Below are positions 46,851 through 58,920 of a DNA stretch of 64,000 nt, one piece after another. The stretch is from Cristatella mucedo. Its lineage: Eukaryota > Bryozoa > Phylactolaemata > Cristatellidae. The position numbers and the translations under genes are program-made. The stretch's first letter is position 1, and every line of letters begins with the position of its first letter. Under the pieces are notes generated by a model. It worked only from the letters and a program-made list of their open reading frames with translations, did not search any database and was not told the origin of the DNA. The DNA lies in the NCBI GenBank assembly GCA_009760855.2, contig WPIO01000021.1, forward strand, positions 4,624,501 to 4,688,500, given 5' to 3'.

Positions 46851-47165
46851 TGTTAATAATGACAGTAAATGTCATTGTTATTATTGGTAGGAAAGGGAAA
46901 TTTTCAAGCAGCTTCACTCATCCCAGGGCAATGTGCACCCTTCACCAGTCCAGCAGCAGCTACAGCTGTAGTAGCTGCTGCTATGCATTAGCAATTGTGA
47001 GCATGCTCCTATTCACTAGCAGTTGTGTGCACTAGCACCACAAGGCAGGAGGATCTGAGCCATGACATACTGACCAGTCGCATACACAAGAGGATCTAAG
47101 CTGTGGCAGCAGCAGCTGCCTGAGCTACACAGGCAGTAAGGATACTATTACTAGCCGGCTGACAG
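46851..47165. other. No recognised element
   Basis: Short unique-looking spacer with CAGCAG/CTGCTG triplets. Confidence 0.35.
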
Positions 47166-48450
47166 TAATGTAATGTAATGTATCTCAGTCGGTAACTCCA
47201 CATAGTCATAAAGACCAGGTGGGTGTTACGCAGGAGAGTTTTGTATAGCGCACTCACAGCCTAAGCGGCTTTCGGTACGCATTCGGTACCCAACAGACTT
47301 CGTCTCACGCAACAGAGAGAAAGTGGGAAGCATAGCAGAGTTAGGAGAGCAGTTGAGGTAGTGAGTAGCATAGAAGTAGCAGTTCAGGACCGCTGAAAAA
47401 GATGTGCCATAGTCGGCAGTCGGAGAGTAGATGTCGTTGCGTAAGAATTGTGGAAGCGAGTTCCACAGTCTAGGACCTGCAGAGCTAAAGCTTCTGTCGC
47501 CAACTGTCTTTAAGCGGAGGAATGGGACAGCTAATTTATTGTCCACACAGGACCTGAGGGCGCGAACAGGCTGAAACTGATGCAGCAGTTCAGCTAGGTA
47601 CGAAGGAGCCAAGCCGTGGCGGGCCTTGTGGGTCAGCGTAAGAACTTTGCTCTGTATCCTTTGCTCCACCGGCAACCATCCTAGCTCTTTCAGCAAAGGT
47701 GACACGTGCTCAAACCGCTGGGACTTGAAGACCAGCCTTGCAGCCATATTCATAGTCCGCTGTAGTGGCATACTAGCTTTCTTTGGCAGCCCAGCCAAAA
47801 GGGAATTACAATAATCAAGCCGAGACAGAACTAAAGAGCTAGTTAAATTTTTTACAAGCCACTGTGGGAGACAGCTTCTAATCTTGGATAGGGATCGGAT
47901 ATGATGGCTAGCTGTAGAGGCAGTCTTCTGAATGAAGCTTTTGAAATTGAGGCAGCTGTCGAACACGACACCTAGATTACGAGCACGTGGCGAAGGTCGC
48001 ACAATAGCATCACCTATTAGAACAGCAAAGCCTTTTAATCCAGCCACACGCTTAGGGTGTCCTATGAGAAGCAGTTCGGTTTTATCGTCATTTAATTTCA
48101 GGAAGTTTTCCGACATCCAGGATCGAATATCGGCAAGGCAAGCATTCAGTTTCTCAGTTGCTGCAGCAGATTCCGACGGTTTAAATGACAAATACAACTG
48201 AGTATCGTCAGCATAGAAGTGATATCCTATTCCATGGGCCTTAATAACTTTTCCCAGAGGTTGCGTATAAATAGAGAACAACAAGGGACCAAGTACTGAC
48301 CCTTGAGGGACTCCACAGGTGACCCTTCTCATGTCTGAGACCTGACCCCCACACGACACGGATTGAACACGATCAGACAAGTATGATTTAAACCACGCCA
48401 GTGCTTCGTCTGCCAGACCGATCGTTGTTCTCAATCGTTCAAGCAGAACG
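47166..48450 (-). mobile_element. LINE family B copy (young, 5'-truncated), minus
   Basis: ATGTA-type repeat tail at 47166-47180, then the 3' UTR-like region and an uninterrupted frame for the RT palm to the end of ORF2. Truncated near 48450 just upstream of the 'GLADEALAWFKSYLS' segment. Compared with the copy at 35212 it has far fewer lesions. Confidence 0.9.
47226..48434 (-). pseudogene. LINE family B reverse transcriptase ORF (402 codons)
   Basis: Open frame for the C-terminal two-thirds of ORF2: LAWFKSYLSDRVQSV (12-26), GVPQGSVLGPLLF (41-53), catalytic YHFYADDTQLYLSF (YADD at 74-77), LNDDKTELLLIGHPKR, ARNLGVVFDSCLNFKSFI. The C-terminal domain follows with [16 protein letters not shown] and HVSPLLKELGWLPVEQRI. 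The family A counterpart of that block is '[18 protein letters not shown]', so both are L2/CR1-type but clearly separate lineages. The fingers and endonuclease are missing, so this fragment cannot act alone. Residues after about 330 extend past WNSLPQFLRND into 3' sequence. Confidence 0.87.
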
Positions 48451-49475
48451 ACAGTGAGTAACTGTAAAGAGCTAAGGGCTTGCTATCGGCTTTCTTGGAC
48501 TCAGCAAGGTTGAAATTGAGGTTTTTTCATGACTCGGGAACAAAACCAGTTCTCGAACAGAGCTGCTAGGTTTACTTAAAAAGCTCGGGGTGCTGGGCCA
48601 GACAAAAGGCACTGCTCTGGCCGTAATGAAAATCTTGGCTCTGACTAAGGCCACATACCGGCAGGTCATGCAGGGCTGAAGGGATCAATGTGATTGCTGT
48701 ACAGAGAGCAGCATCTGGCCGGTCGGGCTGCTCTGGCTAAATTTCGGACTGACAGTGAGATTTGCAAGTGATTGCGAATAGCAATGAGTGACAGCTTGAT
48801 GGCGAGCAGTCAGACATCGGCAGCCTCCGACCGGCAGTGGCTGGACGGCCGGCCTTATGCTGCACGATGGGAAGTACAAGGGGAAAAGGTACGATAAAAA
48901 CCACAGAAGACAAGGCGTGATGGCCCAACGAGGCACGATCAATGGGGCCGGTGTACCAGCGAAGGGCAGGCTCGTGTAAGAAGCGATGTTCGTACACAGA
49001 CGACCCTCACTGATCGGACGGCTCAGATGGCACCATTCAAGTCAATGTTTGCTCCCTCATTCATTCATATGCAAAAGTTCAACATGATAAAAAGTAATAT
49101 TTCGCTCAGCACAATTTGCAGCAGGATAATTACTTTGGCACTACATTGAATTGTGCAAAGTTACCTAAGCAAAATTATCAAACTGACTGCCTTTCATAAA
49201 ACGACGAGGTTCACACTTACCTATCGGTCCCTAGCCGGGGTGCCGCCCAGACTATAGGCAGCCCAGGGTAGGGATGGCTGACAGAGATCGACAATGCACC
49301 TCCACAATAGCCTCCTGCATACTTTATTGGTGACACTATCCGTGAGCACAAAGGTGATACCGATTAGTTAGAACATGTTGGGGGAAGACCTATGGCTACC
49401 CAGCAAAGACAGAGTGTGCACAGGCCGGCCACAGAGTTTCTGCTTGTGGATAATGTACTGTATAAGAATAATAAT
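48451..49475. other. No recognised element
   Basis: Unique-looking. Two overlapping minus-strand frames (48685-48997) include a hydrophobic stretch (FIVPFPLVLPIV) but no paired splice sites or known domain. Confidence 0.35.
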
Positions 49476-49648
49476 AAATCCTAGCTGTTTAAACAGCCTC
49501 TTTTTACATAGCGACAGAAGAGCCTTTACGGCTATCACCACTGCTTGCAGTGGCAATAAAGGATCGCCCACCGCAGGAATCGAACCCACGACCTCGAACC
49601 GTGGTCGTGACAGCAACCGCCTTACCTAGTGTGCCATCACGGCTCCCA
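49476..49648 (-). mobile_element. SINE-1 copy, minus, near-complete
   Basis: Tail (taaatcctagctgtttaaac), gcctctttttacatagcgac, body with ccactgcttgcagtggcaat, inverted B box (GGAATCGAACCC), and the head through accgccttacctagtgtgcc and atcacggctc. One of the least mutated copies. Confidence 0.93.
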
Positions 49649-50369
49649 TCACCGGCTCACCTGCATCCCCTACCGACATGATTTAAACGGCCGAAGCAAG
49701 CGACAGCCACACACATACCGTGCCGGAAAGTGCCCACACGTAATAGTAATGGTAATAATTTAATACTGATTCTGCCTTTAGCAAGAGCCAGTAGTGCCAC
49801 CTGGTGGCACCTCGTCAGCCGGTCCGGCAGCAATCATCAAGGGATGACACTGAGCCCCACAAAAGCAGGCCTGCTATTTCCAGTAAAACTGCAGCTGCAG
49901 CAGCAGCAGCCCCATGCAACAGCGGCTGACCGGAGCAGAGCAAATAAGTGGAGTAGCTGCTGCCTTCTGTGCTGTTGCTACTGCGACTGTGACGTCCCAT
50001 ACAAAGTTAACAACCCAAACTGTAAGGACCTCGAAAAGCCTCGAGGACAGGAACGAGCGCAGGACAGGCCTCTGCTCAGCCTCCACCGCTTGGCCCTTAT
50101 GCATCGTCGGCCTTGGCATCAGTGACCGTCTATCTAGAGAAACTCTGCCAGCAGCCAACTGCAGACGAGGCTGCTGCCACTTGCCTGGCTGGCCAGGCAG
50201 CCAAGCCGAAGGCAGGCTTTGTCTTGCTTTTGTCGAGTCAACTCCCATTCAGAGCAACCAGAAAAGAGCCGGCAGAGCACGAAGTACGCAGTATTGCTGC
50301 TTCGGACGACTGACCAAGCCCTCGGCTCACAGTGCTGCTCAGCTGCTGATTTCTACGTGTTGCAGGGGT
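49649..50369. other. No recognised element
   Basis: Moderately GC-rich with CAG/CTG triplets near 49890. Overlapping frames on both strands without domains. Confidence 0.35.
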
Positions 50370-50930
<561 letters not shown>

Positions 50931-51062
50931 TTCATTTGTATAGCACCCCAAGAGCACTTAATCTCTATTCAGGCGCTTCACATGCGCCACGGGGCTCAAC
51001 CCATGACCTCAGCCAGACCTTGGTCGGGGCGAGCACCTTAACCGCTCGACCAAACAGTGCGA
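50931..51062 (-). mobile_element. SINE-2 copy, minus
   Basis: Reverse orientation. Tail (aattcatttgtatagcaccc), hairpin (agagcacttaatctctattc, then aggcgctt), inverted B-box region (GGGGCTCAACCC) and A-box end (gcaccttaaccgctcgacc). Here the stem AGCGCC...GGTGCT is preserved with one G-U pair. Confidence 0.82.
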
Positions 51063-51358
51063 GAAAACATTTGGCCGGCAGGCGTCAAGAGGCCACGCAC
51101 GAAGTCGTTCGTTCTTTCGGGAGGGACACTTCCGGCAATCTAGCCGGTTGGCCGAGGTGGCCAACAGCAGGCAGATAATGCCGGCACGTGGTGGCAGCAG
51201 CCTAGCAGCATTCAGCATGGGTGGCGCACGTGAATAGCTCGTGAATAGCTTTTAAAGGTGAGCAGTTCAAGAGAGTGTGGTCAGGAGAACTCCCCGAGCT
51301 GAAAAGGAGGGCAAAAACCGGGCAATCAGCCGCACGGTGACACACATTCGGCAATAAG

Positions 51359-51360
<2 letters not shown>
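51063..51360. other. No recognised element
   Basis: Spacer between a SINE-2 and a GA microsatellite. Confidence 0.3.

Positions 51361-51418
<58 letters not shown>
51361..51418. repeat. (GA)n microsatellite
   Basis: Fifty-eight bases of uninterrupted AG. Confidence 0.97.
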
Positions 51419-51419
<1 letters not shown>

Positions 51420-52290
51420 AGGCGCTGCCGGCACTCGCAGCGGTGGCAGACTAGGTCACGGTGTGTGGCAAAGCAGAAACGCGTAGACAAAGTAGACACA
51501 GCACGTGACCGATGCAGCATAACCTTCGGGACAGCATAAGGACCTTCACGTGATAAAAGTATCTGCTACCCTCAATCAGTCAGTAGAAGCTAGATAAAAA
51601 AAGCTAATTCTGCCTACTTGTGAAAATGGCACGAGGTGGCAAGCGGTGTCGCTGCACGCGACCCCTGGGCACCGAGCAGGAGACATGCTGCTGCACTTGA
51701 GGAGGCAAAATGAGAATTCCGACGTTTCTTGGAAAATTCTGGAAGGTTCGACTGCAGCAGTTGCAGCTTCCTTTGCAGTCGGCGCGCCAATTAACTGAAG
51801 AAATACGCGAGTTGGGACCCTCGGATACTTTACTCCTGTCATCACCGGGACATTATTCGGGTTTTCCTTGTAATCACTGCGGCACTGTTTGGGGCTCACG
51901 GCAGTTGCAGACGACTTCCGGGCGGCAAGCCCACGGGACTCCACACTGCCCGACGACGGAATCGATTGCCGAAGCCACCGGGCTTGGCCGTTGGCTAATT
52001 GGGCTGGAATAGCTCCACGGGGCCAGTGTGCTCACTACCAGCTGCATCGGCAAAGCAGACGGCCGCAGGGTTCTCCACTTTAGCTGGGCAGGCTTTCAGG
52101 GACCGGCATGCAGAGCCAGAGTCTGCAGGCCTTGCATGGCTGGGAGCGCTTGAAACGGTACTGGGTCGACGGCTCCTCTCTGAGGGTCGTTCGGCGGCCG
52201 ACTGAGCTCGTGAAGGAAAGGTGACACCTAGCAGCTGTGGGGAGCCAGAGCTTCGCAGCAGCCAGAGCTGCAGGCTAGAAAGCCAGCGCC
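51419..52290. other. No recognised element
   Basis: GC-rich unique-looking sequence. Frames at 51710-52012 and 51999-52205 have no recognised domain. Confidence 0.35.
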
Positions 52291-52548
52291 CGACAGAGAG
52301 AGGGAGAGACAGAGAGAGACAGAGACAGAGACAGAGACAGAGACAGAGGCAGAGAGACACAGAGACAGAGACAGAGACACAGAGACAGAGGCAGAGACAG
52401 AGACAGAGACAGAGACTGAGACAGAGGCGGAGAGACACAGAGACAGAGACACAGAGACAGAGACACAGAGACACAGAGACAGAGGCAGAGGCAGAGACAG
52501 AGACAGAGACAGAGACAGACAGACAGACAGACAGACACAGACAGACAC

Positions 52549-52581
<33 letters not shown>

Positions 52582-52586
52582 GACAG

Positions 52587-52678
<92 letters not shown>
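52291..52678. repeat. (GACAGA)n minisatellite grading into (GA)n
   Basis: The left part is a hexamer-like array of AGAGAC with GGC and CAC variants. Then comes a run of GACA tetramers, then pure GA for about 75 bases and a G run. Confidence 0.97.
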
Positions 52679-52681
<3 letters not shown>

Positions 52682-53850
52682 TATCAAGAGACAGGAAAAC
52701 ACAGATCGACAGTCGGAGATGTGGACAGAAAGATACACAGCAAGAGACACTGAGAGCAATATCTGGGATACCTGCAAACTTGACAGGTTAGTTCAGGCAG
52801 GGGCCTTGGCTTAATACAAAAGCACTGGCCACGAATCAAGTCTATTACAGCTAATGAAGCAGGTGGTTTCTGACTGCTGATCAAGCTTCTCATGACTTCT
52901 AACCAGGTCACTGGAATGTTGGCTCAGTCTGGGTAGCAGCTGGGCCGAGGTTTAATCACAAATCCAGAAAAATGCAGCATATATGGAGTGGGATGGGAGA
53001 ATCAGCTTTCAGCAGAGAATCGGCTTTCAGGGGCACAATGAGGCGAGAGATTGATATTTTATCAGCAGCATTCTGCATGACTCTTTGGCCAAGTCTCACA
53101 GACTTACAGGCATACTAGATACACACAGATAGACTTATCACTGCAAGTGGCTAGAATAGTGCGGGCTGAGTTTCCCTGCTGCTGCTGTGCTAGCATTGTC
53201 TGACGAAGAGCTTCATTGCCATCAACTCGGGCTTGCAGGCTGACACACAGAATTTCTTTTGCTAGCTGCTGCTGCTGCCTTTTGCATCACCAATTAGGCT
53301 TGATAGCACTGAATGCCTTTAGGACAGCCGCTTAGGGCATACAATAATTCGCTTTCCAAGCAGCCCAACAAAGTACCAAGCCCTTAGCCTGGCATGGTTG
53401 TAGGTAGGGCATACCTAAGGGAACAAAGATGTGATGGTGAGCTTACACACAAACAACAAGGTCAGAAGATGACACGGGAGAGAGGGGGCAAACATGGAAG
53501 TCTGGCCTTCATCCAGCAATATACAGGCTATCTATGCAATGGATTCAAATTCTGTCCACATCATATTTGCATAGCTGGGATTACAGAATTAACAGAGCAT
53601 AGCAAGCCACAGCTTGTGCTGTCTGGCCAGTATGCCATCAGATGCATGGGTTTGGTGGGGGTGGAAAGGTGCAACACTACACACTGCTACTGTATTCCCT
53701 GAAGTCTCGGGTTCTCTGCCTTGCAGCTTCATAGCTCCTTCGGAACTGAAGTTGCTTCAGGCGAGGTACGATTGCAAGATTGCACATATTGCCCGATCCT
53801 GCAGGTCACGTGAAGGTCAGCCGCTTTGAGCTGTTGTCGGAGTACTGCCT
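52679..53850. other. No recognised element
   Basis: Unique-looking sequence with CTG triplets near 53265. No exon identified. Confidence 0.35.
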
Positions 53851-54008
53851 ACCTCAGGTGCTCGCCCCGACCAAGGTCAAGTTGAATGTAGTTGATTGCC
53901 GAGGTCGTGGGCTAGAGTCCAGTGGCAAATGTGAGGTGCCTGAATAGAGATTAATTTCTCTTAGGGTGCTATGAAAATTAATTATTATTATTACTATTAT
54001 TATTATTA
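53851..54008 (+). mobile_element. SINE-2 copy, plus
   Basis: Head ggtgctcgccccgaccaagg, B-box-like GGGCTAGAGTCC, tail gaatagagattaatttctct and tagggtgct, then (ATT)n. The extreme 5' head with the A box is missing. Confidence 0.8.
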
Positions 54009-54265
54009 CTGCTCGACTGAACTCAAATTAGGCATCAAGCCAAACACCTGTATGTCAACCGGGACTACAGTAGACCACCTAATAGTAACTGTTAACTAAA
54101 AAAAGCCACTATATATTCCTACAATCTACATGACTAACACTACTCGTCCTAAGACTGACCAGACTATCACGAAGCTTTTGCTTTGGGAACGTGATCACGA
54201 GGACTATAGATAATAACCATTAGTAATTGTAGGATTATTAACCACAGCTTATTAATATATATATA

Positions 54266-54302
54266 TGTGTGTGTGTGTGCGTGCGCGTTTGTGTGCGCGC
54301 GC

Positions 54303-54337
<35 letters not shown>
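54266..54337. repeat. (TG)n with CG interruptions
   Basis: Alternating purine-pyrimidine tract including gcgcgcgcg in the middle, a classical Z-DNA-prone composition. Confidence 0.95.
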
Positions 54338-54338
<1 letters not shown>

Positions 54339-54856
54339 TCACTAAATTGGAAAGACTGATGCTCAAATTGGCTCTGCAAGCATATCTCTTGTTGAATCAG
54401 CTCGAAATCTAGGTCTCATGTTCCAAAGTGACCTCTAGTTAGACGACCACATCAGCTCCACAGTCAAGTCTGCCTACTTTCAGCTACATAACATTGCTAA
54501 AACTCGGGCTTGTTTAGATAAGGATACCACGTCTAAGTTGGTCCATGCATTTGTGACATACCGTCTTGACTTCTATAACTCACTGCTTGCTGGCCTGCCG
54601 GCATGTGCAATCAGGCGATTACAGCTGGTGCAAAACTCCGCAGCTAGGCTTGTCTGTCGTGAGTTGCCACAGCCCACCACTTCTCGCTGACCTGCACTGC
54701 CTACCGGTCAAGCAACGGATTGACTTCAAGGTTCAATCACTCACGTTTAGGTCCCTTCATTCCTTGGCTCCAGCCTATCTCTCAGATCTACTCCCCCACC
54801 AGACCAAGCATCGTACCACCAACTTTTCGGAATCCAACAGTTTACCAATATCTCGT

Positions 54857-55010
54857 GCCGTAATGTCTCATTAGGTAAGGCGGTTGCTTTTCACGACCTT
54901 GGCCCCGAGGTCGTGGGTTCGAATCCTGCAGTGGGCGATCGCCACTGCAAGTGGTGGTGATAGCTGTAAAGGCTCTTCTGTTGCTATACAAAAAGAGGCT
55001 GTTAAATCAG

Positions 55011-55013
<3 letters not shown>
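54857..55013 (+). mobile_element. SINE-1 copy nested in a LINE
   Basis: Head (gccgtaatgtctcattaggt, then aaggcggttgcttttcacga), perfect B box (GGTTCGAATCC), body (ccactgcaagtggtggtgat) and tail (gaggctgttaaatcagcta) running into (TA)n. Orientation same as the LINE. Confidence 0.9.

Positions 55014-55094
<81 letters not shown>
55014..55094. repeat. (TA)n microsatellite at the SINE tail
   Basis: About 80 bases of TA with a few TG variants, directly following the SINE-1 end. Confidence 0.96.
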
Positions 55095-55098
<4 letters not shown>

Positions 55099-55524
55099 GA
55101 CTTATGTCACAACATCCCCTGACTTGACCACATTTAAAAAGAACTTAAAACACACCACTTTAGGACTGCATTTAGTGGGTCCCTGTGATTCGTCCTTTAT
55201 GTGCTTATTCGTGCTGCCACTGTGCATGCTGCCACTAACCACATTTGCATGCTGACCTTGTGCATGTCACCCCTAACCATGTTATTCATGTTGTTTATCA
55301 AGCATGATATCGTGTTTCCCTTTGCAGCAAATGTAAAGCGCCTACAAAGTGATCGAGTTCTCTGAGGGCGCTTTATCAACTGCATTATTATTATTATTAT
55401 TATTATTATTAAGCACATGATGATATAAAGAATAAATTATTTAAATAAATGTTTGCCATACCATTGTATACAATGGCAATCACACAAAGTGGATGGACCA
55501 CTCTCAATCTCTAAGCAGGATAGT

Positions 55525-55600
55525 AATAATAAATTTGTATAGCGCTGAATCTCTTTCTAGGCACTTTAAAGAGGATAAGAAGACACTCATAAAAACACGG
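55525..55600 (-). mobile_element. Short LINE 3' end fragment, minus
   Basis: AATAATAA then atttgtatagcgctgaatct and ctttctaggcactttaaag match the L2-like 3' signature, with an internal deletion. Nothing further matches. Confidence 0.5.
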
Positions 55601-56646
55601 ACTACTTTACCCCTGCATTAAAATGTAGGTTCACTGTCTAACTAAAATTCCACGATTCCTTATAAACTGAAACGTAAATCACAGCCACAGGGTAAAGCAC
55701 GAACATCACTTGCTAGACGAACAACAGGAGAGATGAAAACCACCACAGCAGATAAACTAGCCGTTCCAAGTGCAACTTAAGGTTCGATAGCATCTCCCTT
55801 CCAGATCCTATAAAGACGACCTATCCAAATGACAAATACTAAAAAGAACCTAGCAATTTTATTTTAAGAAAACAATACGACCTGACGAGGCATGTCCATG
55901 TTCCCAATTGTGTATGAATACCTCGTTGACATTTTTTTGGAGACTTTTGTTTGAGTACTAGTCAAGTCTGGAACTAGTGACAAAACGTGATAATGACGAA
56001 TTGCCATCAGCTTTTTAGATGAAATGCCCAAAGCACTTGTTTGGATAGCCATGAAACCGGCAAGGGTATTCCTGACTTGCTCATACAGCCCTGCAGCACA
56101 CACTGTCCATGTATTGCTACTGGTACAACCCCCTGGCCACTTATTGTCTGTCGCCCAATTAGATGCACCTTTTACATACACCTTTTACATGCATACGCCT
56201 GATGAAAGAAATCGAGCCGTTATTGCTGACAGACTTTGCGACTCCTGCTCTAGGAGAGTCCGCAGAAAAGTCTGTGAATGCCACTATCAATCCCTTGCTG
56301 ATATTTCCAATCATTACATAGCACAATCAGGCCCCAAAATCAGTGAAACTGAGCTCACTAATGAGCAAGTGAGAAACGATGGAGCACATTATTCAATGGC
56401 ACTTAAACAGACCGGTTGGTGACAGGCGTTTCGAAGGCTTTGCCGTACAGCCAGACAACCAGTGGCCCAAGTCCCAGAGCCCTCAGCTCCCTTAAACATT
56501 AGTACGTATCGAGCAGGCACCCTTTGTGGTTGATGGCTCATAGTAAAATAAACAAGAAACAACCCTAGAAACAACTCCGAGAGAGCTCTACATACATCTT
56601 CATGGGCAGGAGTCGGTTGTGCAGTGCAAGTGCTCAACCATGTGAA
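55601..56646. other. Unassigned sequence with long frames on both strands
   Basis: A 132-codon frame on the plus strand (56024-56422, containing HTPDERNRAVIADRLCDSC) and a 105-codon minus-strand frame (56181-55864) overlap. The plus frame has a Cys/Arg-rich stretch, but I recognise no domain and see no clear splice sites. It could be a decayed mobile element. Confidence 0.3.
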
Positions 56647-57085
56647 AATAATAATAATAATACATTTGTATAGCACCCTCAGAGAACTTAATCTCTTTCT
56701 ATGTAGTTTACATATGCTGTAAAGGAAGCATGATCAAAGGATGATTGGTACATGCACAATGACAACAAGCATAACATGGTTAGAAGTGACTTACACAGTG
56801 TGAGCATTTAAAATATGGTTAGTGGTAGCAGTAACAGCACGATTAAGTACACAAAAGACGAATTACAAGAACACGCTAAAGGCTGTAGAAAAAAACAGGT
56901 GCGTTTTTAGCTTCTTTTTAAATGTCAAGTCAGGGGATGTCGTGAGTCAGTCGGGAGTGAGCTCCAGGCTATGGAAGCATTCGAACTAAAGCATTATCTC
57001 CAAAGGATTTGAGGTTCGTATGAGGTATAGCCAAGTGACTTGAGTCAAGAATATCGATGGTACGATGCCTAGCCTGGCAGTATTA
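56647..57085 (-). mobile_element. LINE family A 3' fragment, minus
   Basis: (AAT)n tail, then catttgtatagcaccctcag and the 3' region through gatgcctagcctggcag. Intermediate divergence. Confidence 0.83.
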
Positions 57086-57500
57086 GATTAGATTATAGAT
57101 TGGATTAAATAGATTAATAGTAGATTAGATCAAACATCACTACGATCAGTAGTATTACTAGTATCGCTGGTCGTTGCGATCAACCGGCTGTAATCCCGCT
57201 ATTAACCGCAGTCATGCGATCCCATGCGCCTTTCATGCAGCAGGCATTCGTAGAATTTCTAAACAGTGTGCGAACATCGGTAGCACCTTGCCGTCAGAAT
57301 GAAGTCTGCTTGAGCCCTTGCATACTCTTATCTCCTCGGGTGGACGGAGAGTGGGAACGGGGAGGGAGTCCGCTTCGTAACGAGGTTTAGGAGCTCAGCA
57401 TAATCGAATTACGCCCCAATTAATGCCATGGTAACAGGTAGCTCAGCAGCGGCGCCTGCTCGCGGGAGTATGCGCATCGCGGCGGCGGCGGCTCACTCAC
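57086..57500 (-). other. Presumed intron 1 of the minus-strand gene
   Basis: Begins (minus strand) with gtgagtgag at 57500 and has a GATTA-rich stretch near 57090-57130 at its far end. No exon seen. Confidence 0.4.
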
Positions 57501-58920
57501 CGTAGAGTTTGGAGTACTTTGATTGCACGCTCGTCAAGTTCGTCACCAGGTAGCTGGCCGAAGTCAAAATGGTGCATTCGACGAAAATGCAGGCTGCCAC
57601 GTACAGAATCGCACCTGTCGGCATTAGCAAACGTAAATGCTTCGCGGAGGATGCAGGCAGGCGCTCCGTAGAACGTCTTGTCGAGCGCATTTCACGCGGC
57701 GACGGCTGCGCCGACCGGTGGCTCGTTCGCCGCGGCACCGTCTCCATAAATGAGCAGTGGGCGGCGGGCGAATGTGCGGGTCATAGGTCATTAGACGGCG
57801 GTGCCATAGGCAGTGCCCTGCGAAACGCCGGGTCCCTCCGCTACGCTGTTCGCTAGCGTCGGCGTTCGACCGCGGTGGCGCTACGGTCGCCGCAGCATTT
57901 CAGACGGCGTCTCGCACAGCTTGGTCAGCCTGCGCTTGTGTAATGGCGCCACGACGCCTATCGCGACAGCCCTGCAGTCCGCTTCGCTCTCGCCGCGCGT
58001 CTTCTCGCTGGCCCAGTGCGAGTCCGTAGCGGGGCGCGCGCGTTCCGGTGATTTCATGAAATTAGATACGCTGCGTGTATCTTTCTTCTCGTTACGGGCG
58101 CACGATGCTAACCACGTCGGCACGCGCGGTCTACGCAACCTGCTACCGTCAGGCAAGCAGCAGAGGGGAGTCTAGCATCTAGAACGTTGTAGCGATTCCG
58201 TTATCTTCGCTTATAATTGCAGTGGTCGGCCTTCACGGCTGTGTGGTTTTCCGTTGTGCCTGGGCGTCGCGAATGTAGCGAACGGTACGAGGCGGCAAAG
58301 GTACGGCTTTCGTGGGGAGCGTACGGGGCTGACCGCAGTCGCGTGGTCAGTGGTCACTGTTCGCAGACTTTTCGTGATCCCTAGCGCTGTCGCCAAGCGC
58401 GTCAGCGACCTCCCCCCCCCCCCGTTTTGCCACTCCTACTGTCTTTACATGCACTCTCTGTTGTGCGCGAGTGAGACACATAGTGTTGTGATGCCGATTT
58501 GCTCGACGAACAGCGAGTCAAAGCATTCAACTTTTGCGTCAACGCAGCTCCGTTGCACGTAGCGTTTTTCGCCGCACACAGCAATAGTGACGACGCCGTT
58601 ATTAGTAGCCCCTTCCCGTTCGGTGCCTGGTCCTCCCGGTGCTGCTTTCGTTGACTAGCAGGCAAGCGCCCACCGCCAGAGAGCGATAGTGCAGCCCTCA
58701 GGTTGCCGAATTCGCAGAGGCCTGTGAATGTCCTGTCGTGACCCGGGCCACACTGCTTGGTGCTTTGGCTTGTTTGCTTTGGTGCTCGTAGCGACGTGCG
58801 GCGCCTTCATGGCGAAGCTCGACCTTCGACCTGCCGGCTTCAGGCGCTAGCCGCCGGCTGCAAGGCGCGACTTGGCTGAATGTCGCCCCGGTGCTGTTAG
58901 CCTGTTCGAGAGCACTCCTC
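57420..58920. promoter_or_regulatory. CpG-rich segment, probable bidirectional promoter
   Basis: CpG dinucleotides are far denser here than anywhere else in the window, especially 57620-58300. First coding exons with good splice donors point outward from each side (57747 leftward, 58921 rightward), 1.17 kb apart. No TATA box stands out. A run of ten or more C lies at 58411-58422. Repeats are absent. This is the expected look of a CpG-island promoter shared by two divergent genes. Transcription start sites cannot be placed from sequence alone. Confidence 0.55.
57501..57747 (-). CDS. First coding exon of a membrane transporter-like gene (possible OATP/SLCO)
   Basis: Minus-strand ATG at 57747 opens 82 codons ending at CTCTACG|gtgagt, a consensus donor, in phase 1. 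The first 40 residues are basic and Ser/Arg-rich (MRSTRRSTERL), as for a cytoplasmic tail. Then comes a transmembrane helix (GAILYVAACIFVECTILTSA) followed by SYLVTNLTSVQSKYSK. The spacing Y-L-x3-L-T-S-V-Q-x-K-Y matches the end of helix 1 in organic-anion transporting polypeptides, usually 'GY.NSVITTIEKRF' or 'VITSIERRY'. That family moves amphipathic anions across the plasma membrane. Only about 20 residues support this, so other major-facilitator proteins are possible. Later exons would lie to the left; I could not find them. Confidence 0.5.

Larger units (their letters stand above)
54346..55411 (+). mobile_element. LINE family A copy, plus, split by a SINE-1
   Basis: Begins at 'RLSLKIGSAS' (gaaagactgatgctcaaatt) and runs to the 'NSLPISR' region at 54856. 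It resumes after a SINE and a (TA)n run at cccgacttatgtcac (55096) and ends with a good 3' hairpin and a (TTA)n tail at 55384-55411. About 75 bases of LINE expected between the two parts are missing. Confidence 0.88.

Noticed and set aside
48685-48997. Hydrophobic minus-strand frames as a further transporter exon
   Set aside because: No acceptor/donor pair in the required phase, and no match to the expected helix 2 region.
57813-58175. 120-codon plus and 91-codon minus frames within the CpG-rich segment
   Set aside because: Long frames are expected by chance in CpG-rich DNA. Neither shows a domain or a splice donor of the quality of the two flanking exons.
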